From positions 1-64,000 of the forward strand of contig JAGGZT010000064.1 in assembly GCA_021161905.1 (NCBI GenBank): 64,000 bases of DNA, read 5' to 3'. Positions 42,322 through 51,803 of this stretch are shown piece by piece; the stretch's first letter is position 1, and every line of letters begins with the position of its first letter. The notes below the pieces were generated by a model. It saw only the letters and a list, made by a program, of their open reading frames with translations. It did not search any database and was not told where the DNA came from. Origin of the DNA: Acidobacteriota bacterium. Lineage in GTDB: Bacteria; Acidobacteriota; B3-B38; Guanabaribacteriales; JAGGZT01. The position numbers and the translations under genes are program-made.

Positions 42322-43892
42322 CTTTTCCTCCTCCTTCGCATTATCGCTATCAGCCCGATGATGGCGACCGCTCCGGGCATTATCACCACCGGGATGAAGA
42401 AGATGAGCCTACCCTGGGTCAAGGTGAGGGTAACCGGGGTACTCTTGGGGTTCTTCGGTCGGATGGAAATGAGCTCCTCCTGTTGGGCTGCCCAATTTAT
42501 TGCGTTAAGGATGAAGTCCTCGTTTCCCTGCTGGGCGATATAGGTATTGGTGGCAAAATCGGAGTCGCCAAAGACGACCACCCGTGCCTTTCTTTCCGGT
42601 TTTGTTCCCTCTTCCTTTTCTTTATTCCCCCCCTCTCCTGCTTCCTTTTTGGGCTCGATTATAGCAGCAGCAGCGAGGGGAACGGGACCCTTCAGGTCCC
42701 TTCCTGGATCGAATGAGGCATGGCCCGCCCGAAGCGCCGCCTCATCGACCTCTCCCCAGCTCTGGGGGCTGGTTTGGGCAAGGGCTTGAATAGTAACCCC
42801 CTCAGGAGGTTCTTTTACTTTTCCTACCGATCTCGCATAGGGGAAGAAGGACATAATGTTGAAACCCTTAGTGATGTCGTGGGAGAGATAGCTTGAGACT
42901 ACCGGGATGAGGTAGTCTCCGCCGAGTACCCGGCTGAACCTGTCGACGATGACATTGTTCCCAATGTCAAAACCGTACTTCTTAAGGGCAGCGACCAGCT
43001 TCGGGGTAGCAAACGGTTCCAAGAGGAAGATGGCACTTCCCCCTTGGTCGATGTAATTCGTGATCTCCTTTATCTCCCAGTCGAAGGGATCGACTTTAGG
43101 ACCAGCGACGATGAGAAGGTCGCAATCGCTGGGGATCTCCTTTTTCTCGGGAAGGATTAGTTTCTTTGGCACATAGTTCTGCTTGATGAGCGCCTCCCTC
43201 AAGGTGGAGAGCCCGCCAGCCTCGTAATTCTCCATCGAATGTTCCCCATGGCCCTCAAGGAGGTAGATCACCTTCTCCTTCTTTCTGGTTACCTTGATCA
43301 GGGCGTTGGTTACCTCTTCTTCGCTTGCTCCAACGATCTTCTCCACATTTTTCCCGTAACGGAGGACAGTGGTGCCGTCGAACTTTATGTCATAGGCTTT
43401 TGCCTTTGCTGGGTTACGATCGGGGTCGAGAAACTGGTAGTGGAATTTCTTGTTGATGTAGTGGTACTGGGAGAGGAGGTCTTCCATCCGGGTTCGAGCA
43501 CGGTTTCCCTGGGTGTAGAAGCAGATTACCTCGATCTCACCCGGGATGCTTTTAAGAAGCTTCACCGTTTGGGGGGAGAGAGAGTACCTTTTCTCCTCGG
43601 TTAGGTCGAACCTCTTGTTGTGGGTTGAGGCGAGCACATTGACCAGCACAATGATGGCGAGCACAATGAGGATGAGGAGCGCCACATTCGCTCCATACTT
43701 GGTGGATCGTCTAAGGAGATATTTTCTTATCTCCTCGAAGTTGAACACGAGATAGCCAAGGACGAGAGCTGCCCCAGCAAGGAGAAGCCCGAGGGGAAGT
43801 CGGGTAAGTTCCCCTCTTATGGTATAGATGAAGAAACCGGCAGCAATGAGTATCAAACCGGCTAAAAGTCCTATCTGAAAGAAGCGATTCAT
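42318..43892 (-). CDS. GldG-like ABC transporter substrate/auxiliary protein
   Basis: 524 residues from the second ATG, chosen because GGAGGGG lies six bases before it. Three membrane segments occur in the first ~110 residues (IGLLAGLILIAAGFFIYTI, LLLAGAALVLGYLVF, NVALLILIVLAIIVLVNV), then a periplasmic domain with YSLSPQTVKLLKSI, YLLEGHGEHSMENYEAGGL and GGSAIFLLEPF, and a C-terminal membrane helix. GldG forms an ABC complex with GldA and GldF, needed for gliding in Bacteroidetes; in other phyla the role is unknown. Confidence 0.85.
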   Translation of the reverse strand: MNRFFQIGLLAGLILIAAGFFIYTIRGELTRLPLGLLLAGAALVLGYLVFNFEEIRKYLLRRSTKYGANVALLILIVLAIIVLVNVLASTHNKRFDLTEEKRYSLSPQTVKLLKSIPGEIEVICFYTQGNRARTRMEDLLSQYHYINKKFHYQFLDPDRNPAKAKAYDIKFDGTTVLRYGKNVEKIVGASEEEVTNALIKVTRKKEKVIYLLEGHGEHSMENYEAGGLSTLREALIKQNYVPKKLILPEKKEIPSDCDLLIVAGPKVDPFDWEIKEITNYIDQGGSAIFLLEPFATPKLVAALKKYGFDIGNNVIVDRFSRVLGGDYLIPVVSSYLSHDITKGFNIMSFFPYARSVGKVKEPPEGVTIQALAQTSPQSWGEVDEAALRAGHASFDPGRDLKGPVPLAAAAIIEPKKEAGEGGNKEKEEGTKPERKARVVVFGDSDFATNTYIAQQGNEDFILNAINWAAQQEELISIRPKNPKSTPVTLTLTQGRLIFFIPVVIMPGAVAIIGLIAIMRRRRKR

Positions 43893-43894
43893 CT

Positions 43895-44665
43895 TTAGCC
43901 CCTCCATTTCTTAGATTCAAGTGAACGAAGGGTGAGAAATAGGAAGAAGAGGATCAGGGTGAGGTAGTAGACGATATCTTTAGTGTCGATTATCCCTTTG
44001 GCGAAGTTGTCGAAGTGCTGGAGGAGGGATATCTGAGTGAGCACATTTCCCACCTTTGGGGGGACGAAGTTCGCCGCCCAGCCGATGACCCAGAAGAAAA
44101 GGAGTACCCCGAAAGCAAGCACCGCTGCCACGATCTGGTTCTCGGTGAGAGAGGAGGCAAATATCCCTAAGGCGATGGATGAGGCGCCTAAGAGAATGAG
44201 CCCCAAGTACCCTGATAGGACTGGTCCCCAAGGGAGGGTGCCGAAGGTAGCCATCATCAAAGGGTAAACGAGGGTCGCTCCCAACATTACGAGGAAGACG
44301 GTGAGACAGGCGATGTACTTCCCGAGGAGAAGCTCCGAATCGCGAATAGGATAGGTGAAAAGAAGCTCGATGGTACCGGTTTTCTTCTCTTCGGAGAAGA
44401 GGCGCATAGTGAGAAGCGGCATAATCAACATCAGGAATACACTTATGTTGCCAAATAATGGCCTTACTACCCAATCGATCACATTCACCCCCGCCATCGC
44501 ATAGGCACTCCTCATCGCCTGAAAGCTTATCAGATTGAAATAGGCATATCCCGAATAAAAGAAAAACCCGGCGAGAAGGAGGAAGATAAACATTACCACA
44601 TAGGCGATGGGGGAGGTGAAGTAGGTCCTCAGCTCCTTTTTAAATATTGCAGCGAAGTTTCTCAT
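43895..44665 (-). CDS. ABC-2 type permease, GldF-like
   Basis: 256 residues with six membrane segments. MRNFAAIFKKELRTYFTSPIA at the start, RLFSEEKKTGTIELLFTYPI and LLGKYIACLTVFLVML are typical of GldF/NosY-type permeases. It makes the membrane part of the ABC exporter with the ATPase encoded just upstream (ATGA overlap). Confidence 0.9.
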   Translation of the reverse strand: MRNFAAIFKKELRTYFTSPIAYVVMFIFLLLAGFFFYSGYAYFNLISFQAMRSAYAMAGVNVIDWVVRPLFGNISVFLMLIMPLLTMRLFSEEKKTGTIELLFTYPIRDSELLLGKYIACLTVFLVMLGATLVYPLMMATFGTLPWGPVLSGYLGLILLGASSIALGIFASSLTENQIVAAVLAFGVLLFFWVIGWAANFVPPKVGNVLTQISLLQHFDNFAKGIIDTKDIVYYLTLILFFLFLTLRSLESKKWRG

Positions 44666-45612
44666 TGGACCACCTCCCCTTCCTCGGTTACCAGCTTGAT
44701 GAAGATATCCTCCAAAGAGAGTCCTACCGGGGTGAGCTCAAGGAGGGAGAACCCAGAGGAGACGATCTTAGAGGCAAGCTCCCCTCTTATATCCCGTTCC
44801 TTTTCCGCCTCGATGAGGTAGAGGTAGGAGTTTTCCCCCCGTTTTTCCTTTTCCTCCACATTTACCACCCCAGGGATGGAGCGGATGCTTTTCACCACCT
44901 TCTCCTTATCGCCAGCGACCTCTACCCTGAGCTCGCTTTTCCCGGAGAGCTTTTTGTTCAGGTTCTCCGGGGTGTCAACCGCTACCAGCTCCCCCTCGTT
45001 TATGATGATCACCCGACTGCAGACCATACTGACCTCAGGAAGGATGTGGGTGGAGAGGATAATCGTCCTCTCTCCGGCTAACCCCTTGATTAGCTCCCTG
45101 ATCTCGATTATCTGTTTGGGATCCAAACCGATAGTGGGTTCATCCAGAATGAGCACCTCGGGATCGTTCACCAATGCCTGGGCTATCCCTACCCGTTGCC
45201 GGTATCCTTTGGACAGGGTGCCGATCAGTTTGTTCCTCACATCTTTTATGCCGCATTCCCCCATTACCTTGTCCACTTTCTTTTCGATTTCATCCGAGGG
45301 AACCCCCTTTACCGTAGCAGCGAAATTGAGGTATTCGTTCACCGTCATATCCTTATAAAGGGGAACCGTCTCTGGCATATAGCCCACCCTCTTTCGCACC
45401 TCGAGCGATTTTTCGAACACATCGTATCCCGCTACTGCTGCCCTTCCAGAGGTTGGGGGGAAGAAGCCGGCGAGTATCCGCATCGTGGTTGTCTTTCCCG
45501 CTCCGTTTGGACCGAGGAAGCCGAGGATCTCTCCCCGTTTTACCTTGAAGGTTATATTCTTTATCGCGGGGAAACTCCCGTAGTATTTGGTGAGATTTTC
45601 CACTTCTATCAT
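44662..45612 (-). CDS. ABC transporter ATP-binding protein, GldA-like
   Basis: 316 residues: Walker A GPNGAGKTTTMRIL, Q-loop region GYMPETVPLYKDMTV, signature LSKGYRQRVGIAQAL, Walker B VLILDEPTIGLDP and the switch histidine STHIL. It powers the GldF-like permease. AAGGAGG lies before the ATG. First gene of the four-gene ABC/DUF4340 unit. Confidence 0.94.
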   Translation of the reverse strand: MIEVENLTKYYGSFPAIKNITFKVKRGEILGFLGPNGAGKTTTMRILAGFFPPTSGRAAVAGYDVFEKSLEVRKRVGYMPETVPLYKDMTVNEYLNFAATVKGVPSDEIEKKVDKVMGECGIKDVRNKLIGTLSKGYRQRVGIAQALVNDPEVLILDEPTIGLDPKQIIEIRELIKGLAGERTIILSTHILPEVSMVCSRVIIINEGELVAVDTPENLNKKLSGKSELRVEVAGDKEKVVKSIRSIPGVVNVEEKEKRGENSYLYLIEAEKERDIRGELASKIVSSGFSLLELTPVGLSLEDIFIKLVTEEGEVVQ

Positions 45613-45653
45613 TGCCGCCTCCTTGAGAAGGTAAGCATATCCTTCTTCTTTAG

Positions 45654-45682
45654 ATAATAAGGCTTATAAGCAGGAAATTGAA
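45654..45682 (-). promoter_or_regulatory. Candidate promoter of the ABC/DUF4340 operon
   Basis: Minus-strand TTCAAT (45677-45682), 17-base spacer that contains the palindrome GCTTATAAGC, and TATTAT (45654-45659), about 40 bases before the ATPase start. The -35 is poor. Confidence 0.35.
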
Positions 45683-45720
45683 GGAAAAATTGTAAGGGGT
45701 GAGGGTTTTAAGGATAAGTA

Positions 45721-46683
45721 TTAAGGAGGAACCTCTTCAAATACGCCGAGTTTGCGGAATCGTTGATACCGTTGTTCCCTGAGCTCTTCAGGGGATAGCT
45801 TGGAGAGCTCTTTGAGATGCCGTTCTATATATCCATCGAGGATCTCTGCCATTTCCCGGGGATTGGCTTGAGCACCACCAGGTGGCTCGGGGATTATCTC
45901 ATCTATTACCCCAAAATTGTAAAGATCCTGGGCGGTAAGCCGTAGGTTCTCCGCCGCCTCTTCTTTCTTCTCCTGGGTTCGCCAAAGGATGGCAGCACAT
46001 CCTTCAGGGGAGATTACCGAGTAAATGGCGTACTCAAGCATCAATACCCGGTTTCCCACCCCGATCCCCAGGGCACCACCAGAGCCTCCTTCCCCGGTTA
46101 CAATGATGAGGAAGGGAACCTTGAGCTTTGCCATCTCCCTTAGATTATAGGCAATAGCCTCAGCCTGACCTCGTTCCTCTGCCCCGATCCCTGGGAAAGC
46201 TCCCGGCGTATCCACGAAGGAGATGATTGGTCGCCCGAATTTCTCGGCGAGCTTCATAATGCGAAGTGCTTTGCGGTATCCCTCAGGATGAGCCTGTCCA
46301 AAATTCCTGTGAAGCCGTTGCTTGATGTCTCGCCCCTTCTGGTGGCCGATTACCGCTACCGGCATCCCCTTATAAAAGGCGATCCCCCCTACTATTGCCG
46401 GATCGTCGGCAAACCTTCTGTCTCCATGGATCTCGAGGAAATCGTCGAATAGAAGCTCAATGTAATCCAGGGTGTAAGGGCGTTCCGGATGGCGCGCCAT
46501 AAGGACCTTCTGCCATCGGGTGAGATTCCCATAGATCTCCTTCCGCTTCTTCTCAAGTTCTGCCTCCAATTCTTCCTTTTTCTTTATTATCTCTGGGGTG
46601 GGATCAGTATAGGAAGACAGCTCCTCGAGCTTTGCTTCAAGCTCTATAAGAGGGACCTCAAAATCTCCAGCTGCTTTTCTCAT
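45721..46683 (-). CDS. accA: Acetyl-CoA carboxylase carboxyltransferase subunit alpha
   Basis: 320 residues starting with a coiled-coil helix (FEVPLIELEAKLEELSSYTD) and then the crotonase-fold carboxyltransferase: LMARHPERPYTLDYIELLF, HGDRRFADDPAIVGGIAFYK, FVDTPGAFPGIGAEERGQAE, GEGGSGGALGIGVGNRVLML and SPEGCAAILWR. It transfers CO2 from carboxybiotin to acetyl-CoA with AccD (not in the window). AAAGAGGTGAG lies before the ATG. It follows dnaE by 67 bases, with a candidate promoter between. Confidence 0.95.
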   Translation of the reverse strand: MRKAAGDFEVPLIELEAKLEELSSYTDPTPEIIKKKEELEAELEKKRKEIYGNLTRWQKVLMARHPERPYTLDYIELLFDDFLEIHGDRRFADDPAIVGGIAFYKGMPVAVIGHQKGRDIKQRLHRNFGQAHPEGYRKALRIMKLAEKFGRPIISFVDTPGAFPGIGAEERGQAEAIAYNLREMAKLKVPFLIIVTGEGGSGGALGIGVGNRVLMLEYAIYSVISPEGCAAILWRTQEKKEEAAENLRLTAQDLYNFGVIDEIIPEPPGGAQANPREMAEILDGYIERHLKELSKLSPEELREQRYQRFRKLGVFEEVPP

Positions 46684-46708
46684 CTCACCTCTTTTACATC
46701 AGACTTAC

Positions 46709-46739
46709 ATTACTTACCAGAAGGGGGGATGATTGTCAA
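46709..46739 (-). promoter_or_regulatory. Candidate promoter of accA
   Basis: Minus-strand perfect TTGACA (46734-46739) followed after 19 bases by a weak AGTAAT (46709-46714), in the gap between dnaE and accA. Confidence 0.3.
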
Positions 46740-46750
46740 GGATAGAAAAC

Positions 46751-47977
46751 CTATTCGAAGAGGAGGGTAGTTTTACCTCTCCCGATAAGTTCTTCTATTT
46801 TGTCAATTACCTCCGGTTTTGGAGATATGCGGAGTGATCTATCTGCTTTTACAAAAGCTTCAAATTTCCCTGGGGCAATGAGTTTGAGCAGTAGCTCACA
46901 TTCACCAGGTCTTTCGCCTATCAGTTTTTTCAAGCTGAGGAGTCCTTCCTCACTAATTTTGGTTAGGTCGATCTCCACCACCAATCTTCGCGCGAGACGC
47001 TCCTTTGCCTCGGTGAGTGGTATTACTTCAGAGGCAAGGAGTTCCACCTTATCCTCTTTGTTGGTATCCACCCGCCCTTTTATCAGCACCCCCTTTTCTG
47101 GTTGAATGAGATGGCGTGCCTCTTCGTAAACCTTAGGGAAGATGAGAACCTCAGCCTTCCCTTCAAGGTCTTCGACCACGATCACCGCCATCGGTTCTCC
47201 TTTCTTGGTGGTGAGCCGTCTCACCTCAGAGATAACCCCGGCTAAAATGAGTTCCCTTCCCTTGTTCTCTGGAATCACCTCCTGGGTTGAATGATGTTTC
47301 AAGCTTTGAAGCTCTTTCTGGTATTTAGTCAAGGGATGCCCTGAGAAGTAGAAGCCGAGTACCTCCTTCTCATAAGCGAGCCTTTTCGCCTCGTTCCACT
47401 CTGGGACATTGGGGAGTTCTTCAACCTCTCTCTCCTCGGCGAATACATCGAACATACTTGTTTGCCCCCGTTCCCGCTCCTCCTGCCTCCGCTGTGCCCG
47501 TTCTATTGCTTTGTCTAAACCGGCGAGAAGCCTTGACCGTGAGACCCCGAGGGAATCGAACGCTCCCGCTTTGATCAGGCTCTCTATCACCCTTTTGTTG
47601 ACCAAACGAAGGTCGACATAGCTACAGAACTGCTCCAGAGTTTTGAAAGCGCCGAGCTCTTTTCTCGCTTCGACGATTGAGGATACAGCGGACACCCCTA
47701 CATTCTTTATGGCGGCAAGGCCAAAGCGGATGGCTTTTCCCTCCACGGTGAAGGTGGCGTAGCTCGCATTTATATCCGGAGGGAGGACTTCTATGCCCAT
47801 CTCTCGACATTCATTTATGTGTTTTACCAGCTTATCCGTGTTATCGCATTCCGAGGTGAGAAGCGCTGCCATAAACTCCACCGGATAATGGGCTTTAAGA
47901 TAGGCAGTTTGGTAAGCTATTAGGGCGTAGGCGGTGGAGTGGGATTTGTTGAAGCCGTAGCTGGCGAACTGTTCCAT
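46751..47977 (-). CDS. dnaE: DNA polymerase III alpha subunit, C-terminal part (frameshifted from the N-terminal part)
   Basis: 408 residues opening MEQFASYGFNKSHSTAYALI, which in intact DnaE lies within the finger region, then the tandem helix-hairpin-helix (LRLVNKRVIESLIKAGAFDSL), the OB-fold domain (LILAGVISEVRRLTTKKGEP) and the C-terminal clamp/tau-binding end. The same frame continues upstream to about 48019 and encodes RGIREKKAKKIFDW, the missing link. The dnaE product is essential, so the break at 48017-48020 should not be taken as loss of function without checking. Confidence 0.9.
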   Translation of the reverse strand: MEQFASYGFNKSHSTAYALIAYQTAYLKAHYPVEFMAALLTSECDNTDKLVKHINECREMGIEVLPPDINASYATFTVEGKAIRFGLAAIKNVGVSAVSSIVEARKELGAFKTLEQFCSYVDLRLVNKRVIESLIKAGAFDSLGVSRSRLLAGLDKAIERAQRRQEERERGQTSMFDVFAEEREVEELPNVPEWNEAKRLAYEKEVLGFYFSGHPLTKYQKELQSLKHHSTQEVIPENKGRELILAGVISEVRRLTTKKGEPMAVIVVEDLEGKAEVLIFPKVYEEARHLIQPEKGVLIKGRVDTNKEDKVELLASEVIPLTEAKERLARRLVVEIDLTKISEEGLLSLKKLIGERPGECELLLKLIAPGKFEAFVKADRSLRISPKPEVIDKIEELIGRGKTTLLFE

Positions 47978-50232
47978 CCAATCGAAGATCTTTTTTGCCT
48001 TCTTTTCCCGTATTCCTCTTGCCTCGCCCCTTTAATGAACTTCTCCCGTTGTGCCTTCATTACCTTGTGCTTTTTCTTTCCCATCGCCCGGCGGAGGAGA
48101 TCAGCTTCACCGAGGGAGAAGCCAGCGAGCTTGGAGGCAATGCGCATCACCTGTTCCTGATAGACGATGGTTCCGTAGGTCTCAGCGAGTATCTCCTCAA
48201 GGTCAGGGTGCTCATAGGTGATCTTTATCTTTCCATTTTTCCTCCCGATGAACTCCTCCACCATCCCGCTCTTTATTGGTCCTGGTCTGTAGAGGGCGTT
48301 CAGGGCGATCAGATCCTCGAACCGCTCGGGTCGGAAACGGCGGAGGAGGTCTTTCATCCCCATACTCTCAAACTGGAATACCCCTGAGGTATCTCCTCGG
48401 GAGAAAAGTTCGAAGGTCTTTTTATCATTAAGCGGGATTTTCTTGATATCGAGCTCCTCGCCCCTCGTTTCCCTGATGTTGTCTATTGTCTCTTTAATCA
48501 CGGTGAGGGTGCGGAGTCCGAGGAAGTCCATTTTGAGGAGCCCCAACCGCTCGAGGTCTCCCATAGCGTACTGGGTGGTGATTTCACCCTTGCTTCCTTT
48601 ATAGAGGGGGACCAATTCGGTGAGTGGTTCCGGGGTGATGACTACCCCAGCGGCGTGGGTTGAGGCGTGGCGGGTGAGCCCCTCGAGCTTCAGGGCGATC
48701 TCGATAAGCTGTTTCACCTGGGGGTTCTTCTCGACCAGCTCCTTTAGTTCGGGAACCGCTCCTACCGCCCGCTCAAGCGAGGAATCGAGCTCGAAGGGTA
48801 TGAGCTTAGCTATTCGGTCCACCTCGGCGTAGGGGAGATCGAGCACTCTCCCCACATCTCGCACCACTGCCCGCGCTGCCATAGTACCGAAGGTGATTAT
48901 CTGGGCGACATTCTCCTTACCGTACTTCCTGGTTACATAGTCGATGACCTCCCCCCGACGGCGCATACAGAAGTCGATGTCGAAATCGGGAAGACTCACC
49001 CGTTCCGGGTTCAGGAAGCGCTCGAAGAGAAGCCCGTATTCTATCGGGTCTATCTCGGTGATCCCCAAGGCGTAAGCGACCAAGCTCCCTGCCCCGGAGC
49101 CCCTTCCCGGTCCTACCGGTATCCCTTTTTTCTTCGCAAATTGGATGAAGTCCCAGACGATTAGAAAGTAGCCAGAAAGCCCGGTCTCCCTTATGGTTGC
49201 GAGCTCCTGCTCCAATCTTTTTTCATATTCCCTTATGGAGGCTTTTAACTCTCCCTTTTTCTCCCGCTCCTGAAGTTGATGAAGGAGATTGGAAAATCCC
49301 TCTCGCGCCACCTTCTCCAGGTAGCTATCCAGGGTGTAGCCCGAAGGAACCTCGTAGCGAGGTAGATGATAGGAGCGCTCAGCGGAGTTTAGGGCGAAGT
49401 GGGTCCTTTCCGCTATCTCCACCGTAGCTTCAAGCGCCTCGGGGATCTCAGCAAAGAGCTTCGCCATCTCCTCCGGCGATTTGAGGTAGAACTGATCGCC
49501 GGTAAAGCGAAGCCTTTCCTTATCGCTTATGCTTCTTCCCGTTTGGATGGCGAGAAGTACATCATGAGCCACCGCATCCTCACGCTTGAGATAATGGCAG
49601 TCGTTGGTAGCCACTAAGGGAAGGTCGAGCTTCCTTGCCATCCCGATGAGCTTTTTCGCCACCTCCCGCTCTTCAGGAATACTGTGATCCTGTATCTCAA
49701 GGAAGAAATTTCCCCTCCCCATTATTTCGGAAAGCTCACCGGCACATTCTTCCGCCTTCTTCTCATCTCCTCGGAGAAGATAGTAAGGTATCTCTCCCTG
49801 AAGGCAGGCGGAAAGGGCAATGAGCCCTTCCGAATGATTTGCGAGTAGCTCCTTGTCTATCCGCGGTTTATAATAGAATCCCTCGAGGTAGCCGGCGGTT
49901 ACCAGCTTCACCAAGTTCTTGTATCCCTTGTGGTTCACCACCAAAAGGAGGAGGTGAAAGCAGGGCTCCCCTTTTTTATCGGGAATCTGGGTTTTCTCAA
50001 ACCTGCTTCCCGGAGCGATATAGACCTCACTTCCTATTATCGGTTTTACCCCCGCTTCAAGCGCCAGATGAGAGAAGGTGACGGCACCGAACAGGTTTCC
50101 GTGGTCGGTAAGTGCCACCGCCTTCATCCCGAGTTTTTTCGTCGTCTCAATGAGCTCAGGAAGGCGGATCGCTCCATCGAGTAGGCTGTATTCACTGTGG
50201 TTATGTAGATGGACAAACCTTACCTCATCCAT
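47920..50232 (-). CDS. dnaE: DNA polymerase III alpha subunit, N-terminal part (frameshift near its end)
   Basis: 770 residues: the PHP domain opens FVHLHNHSEYSLLDGAIRLP with its metal ligands kept, and the polymerase core has PVGPGRGSGAGSLVAYALG and the catalytic aspartates in LPDFDIDFCMRRRGEVIDYV, plus LGLRTLTVIKETIDNI. After KFIKGARQ (about residue 727) the frame is lost: the last ~40 residues (EEYGKRRQKRSS onwards) are foreign to the family. One extra A in CAAGAGG at 48017-48020 restores continuity into the downstream ORF. The start ATG follows GGGAG and lies 3 bases after the guaA stop. Confidence 0.93.
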   Translation of the reverse strand: MDEVRFVHLHNHSEYSLLDGAIRLPELIETTKKLGMKAVALTDHGNLFGAVTFSHLALEAGVKPIIGSEVYIAPGSRFEKTQIPDKKGEPCFHLLLLVVNHKGYKNLVKLVTAGYLEGFYYKPRIDKELLANHSEGLIALSACLQGEIPYYLLRGDEKKAEECAGELSEIMGRGNFFLEIQDHSIPEEREVAKKLIGMARKLDLPLVATNDCHYLKREDAVAHDVLLAIQTGRSISDKERLRFTGDQFYLKSPEEMAKLFAEIPEALEATVEIAERTHFALNSAERSYHLPRYEVPSGYTLDSYLEKVAREGFSNLLHQLQEREKKGELKASIREYEKRLEQELATIRETGLSGYFLIVWDFIQFAKKKGIPVGPGRGSGAGSLVAYALGITEIDPIEYGLLFERFLNPERVSLPDFDIDFCMRRRGEVIDYVTRKYGKENVAQIITFGTMAARAVVRDVGRVLDLPYAEVDRIAKLIPFELDSSLERAVGAVPELKELVEKNPQVKQLIEIALKLEGLTRHASTHAAGVVITPEPLTELVPLYKGSKGEITTQYAMGDLERLGLLKMDFLGLRTLTVIKETIDNIRETRGEELDIKKIPLNDKKTFELFSRGDTSGVFQFESMGMKDLLRRFRPERFEDLIALNALYRPGPIKSGMVEEFIGRKNGKIKITYEHPDLEEILAETYGTIVYQEQVMRIASKLAGFSLGEADLLRRAMGKKKHKVMKAQREKFIKGARQEEYGKRRQKRSSIGWNSSPATASTNPTPPPTP

Positions 50233-50235
50233 CCT

Positions 50236-51780
50236 CTACTCCCATTCGATAGTGGCTGGGGGTTTCGAACTGATATCGTAAGCAACCCGAGTGATTCCCG
50301 GAATCTCGTTCACGATTCGATTAGCCACCCTTCCTAAAAAAGAGAGGGGAAGCTCCGCCCAGTCGGCGGTCATTCCATCTTCCGAGGTGACAGCGCGGAG
50401 CACTACCACCTCTCCATATGCCCGTTCATCACCCATAACCCCAACCGAGCTCACCGGAAGGAGCACAGCGAACGCCTGCCATACCTTGTCGTAAAAGCCG
50501 CCCTTCTTGAGCTCCTCGATGAAGATGGCGTCCGCCCTCCTCAGGCGGGAGAGCCTTTCCTCGGTTACCTCTCCCACGATGCGGACGGCAAGCCCTGGTC
50601 CGGGGAAGGGGTGGCGGTTGAGGATCTCTTCAGGAATACCAAGCTCCGCTCCTAATCTCCTTACCTCGTCCTTGAAGAGGAAGCGGAGCGGTTCTATCAG
50701 CTTGAATTTGAGGTCCTGAGGGAGACCTCCTACATTGTGGTGGGTCTTGATGGTAGCAGAGGGTCCGGCTACAGGACGGCTCTCGATGACATCGGGGTAA
50801 AGGGTCCCCTGAGCCAAGAAGGGTATTTCCCCAAGCTTTACCGCCTCTTCTTCGAAGGTACGGATGAAGGTGTAGCCTATTCTCCTCCGTTTTTCCTCCG
50901 GGTCGAGCACCCCCTTCAGGGAGGAGAGGAAACGCTTTGTCTCATCGCGATAGCGCACCTTAAGTCCCACCTTTTCTCTTAAGAACGAGAGCACCTCCTC
51001 CGCTTCTCCTTCCCGAAGGAGCCCGGTGTTGACGAAGATGGAAACGAGTTGATCCCCTATTGCCCGATGAATGAGGACGGAGGTAACGGTAGAATCAACT
51101 CCCCCGCTTAAGGCGGCAAGCACCCGTTTATCCTTTACCTGTTCCCTTATCTCGGCTATCGCCCTCTCGGCAAAGGCGCTCATCGTCCAGTTTGCAGGAG
51201 CCTTGGCGATCTTCTTGGCGAAGTTTGCCAGTATCTTCCTTCCATCCGGGGTATGGGTGACCTCGGGATGGAACTGAACCCCGTATATCCTTTTCTGTTC
51301 GTTGGCTATGGCGGAGATCGTTCCTTCCTTACTTTTAGCTATCACCGAAAATCCATTTGGGGGTTCGAGAACTACATCGCCGTGGCTCATCCAAACGGTG
51401 ATCTTATTGGATAGCCCGGAAAAAAGAGGGCTTTTGGAGAGTATTTCAACCCCCGTATTACCGTATTCCCTTTTCCCTTTTGCTGATCCTACCTTCCCCC
51501 CGAGAAGATGAGCAATGATTTGCATTCCATAGCAGATGCCCAGGATGGGCACTCCCAGGTCGAACAGCTTGAGATCGGCAAGGGGTGCCCCGGGCTCAAA
51601 TACATGGGCAGGACCGCCGGATAGAATTATCCCCGCCGGATTTGAGGAGGTGATTTCATTAAGCGAGGAGTAGTAGGGGAGGATTACCGCATATACCCCT
51701 TCCTCCCTTATCCTCCTGGCAATGAGTTGGCTGTATTGCGCCCCGTAATCTAAGATAACTATTCTTTCCTTCTCCTCCAT
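50236..51780 (-). CDS. guaA: GMP synthase (glutamine-hydrolysing)
   Basis: 514 residues from the ATG at 51780 (AGGGG four bases before it; a TTG at 51792 is the longer option). N-terminal class I amidotransferase: VILDYGAQYSQLIARRIREE, GICYGMQIIAHLLGG with the cysteine nucleophile, and the HPEVTHT histidine. PP-loop ATPase: LAALSGGVDSTVTSVL. C-terminal dimer domain ending RVAYDISSKPPATIEWE. It converts XMP to GMP. It lies between priA and dnaE in a tight run of genes. Confidence 0.97.
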   Translation of the reverse strand: MEEKERIVILDYGAQYSQLIARRIREEGVYAVILPYYSSLNEITSSNPAGIILSGGPAHVFEPGAPLADLKLFDLGVPILGICYGMQIIAHLLGGKVGSAKGKREYGNTGVEILSKSPLFSGLSNKITVWMSHGDVVLEPPNGFSVIAKSKEGTISAIANEQKRIYGVQFHPEVTHTPDGRKILANFAKKIAKAPANWTMSAFAERAIAEIREQVKDKRVLAALSGGVDSTVTSVLIHRAIGDQLVSIFVNTGLLREGEAEEVLSFLREKVGLKVRYRDETKRFLSSLKGVLDPEEKRRRIGYTFIRTFEEEAVKLGEIPFLAQGTLYPDVIESRPVAGPSATIKTHHNVGGLPQDLKFKLIEPLRFLFKDEVRRLGAELGIPEEILNRHPFPGPGLAVRIVGEVTEERLSRLRRADAIFIEELKKGGFYDKVWQAFAVLLPVSSVGVMGDERAYGEVVVLRAVTSEDGMTADWAELPLSFLGRVANRIVNEIPGITRVAYDISSKPPATIEWE

Positions 51781-51803
51781 CTCTCCCCTCAAGGGTAAGT
51801 TTA

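Noticed and set aside
46751-50232. Split dnaE as a trans-splicing split intein pair
   Set aside because: No intein-like cysteine start or HN end at the junction; the parts overlap and are joined by one base.
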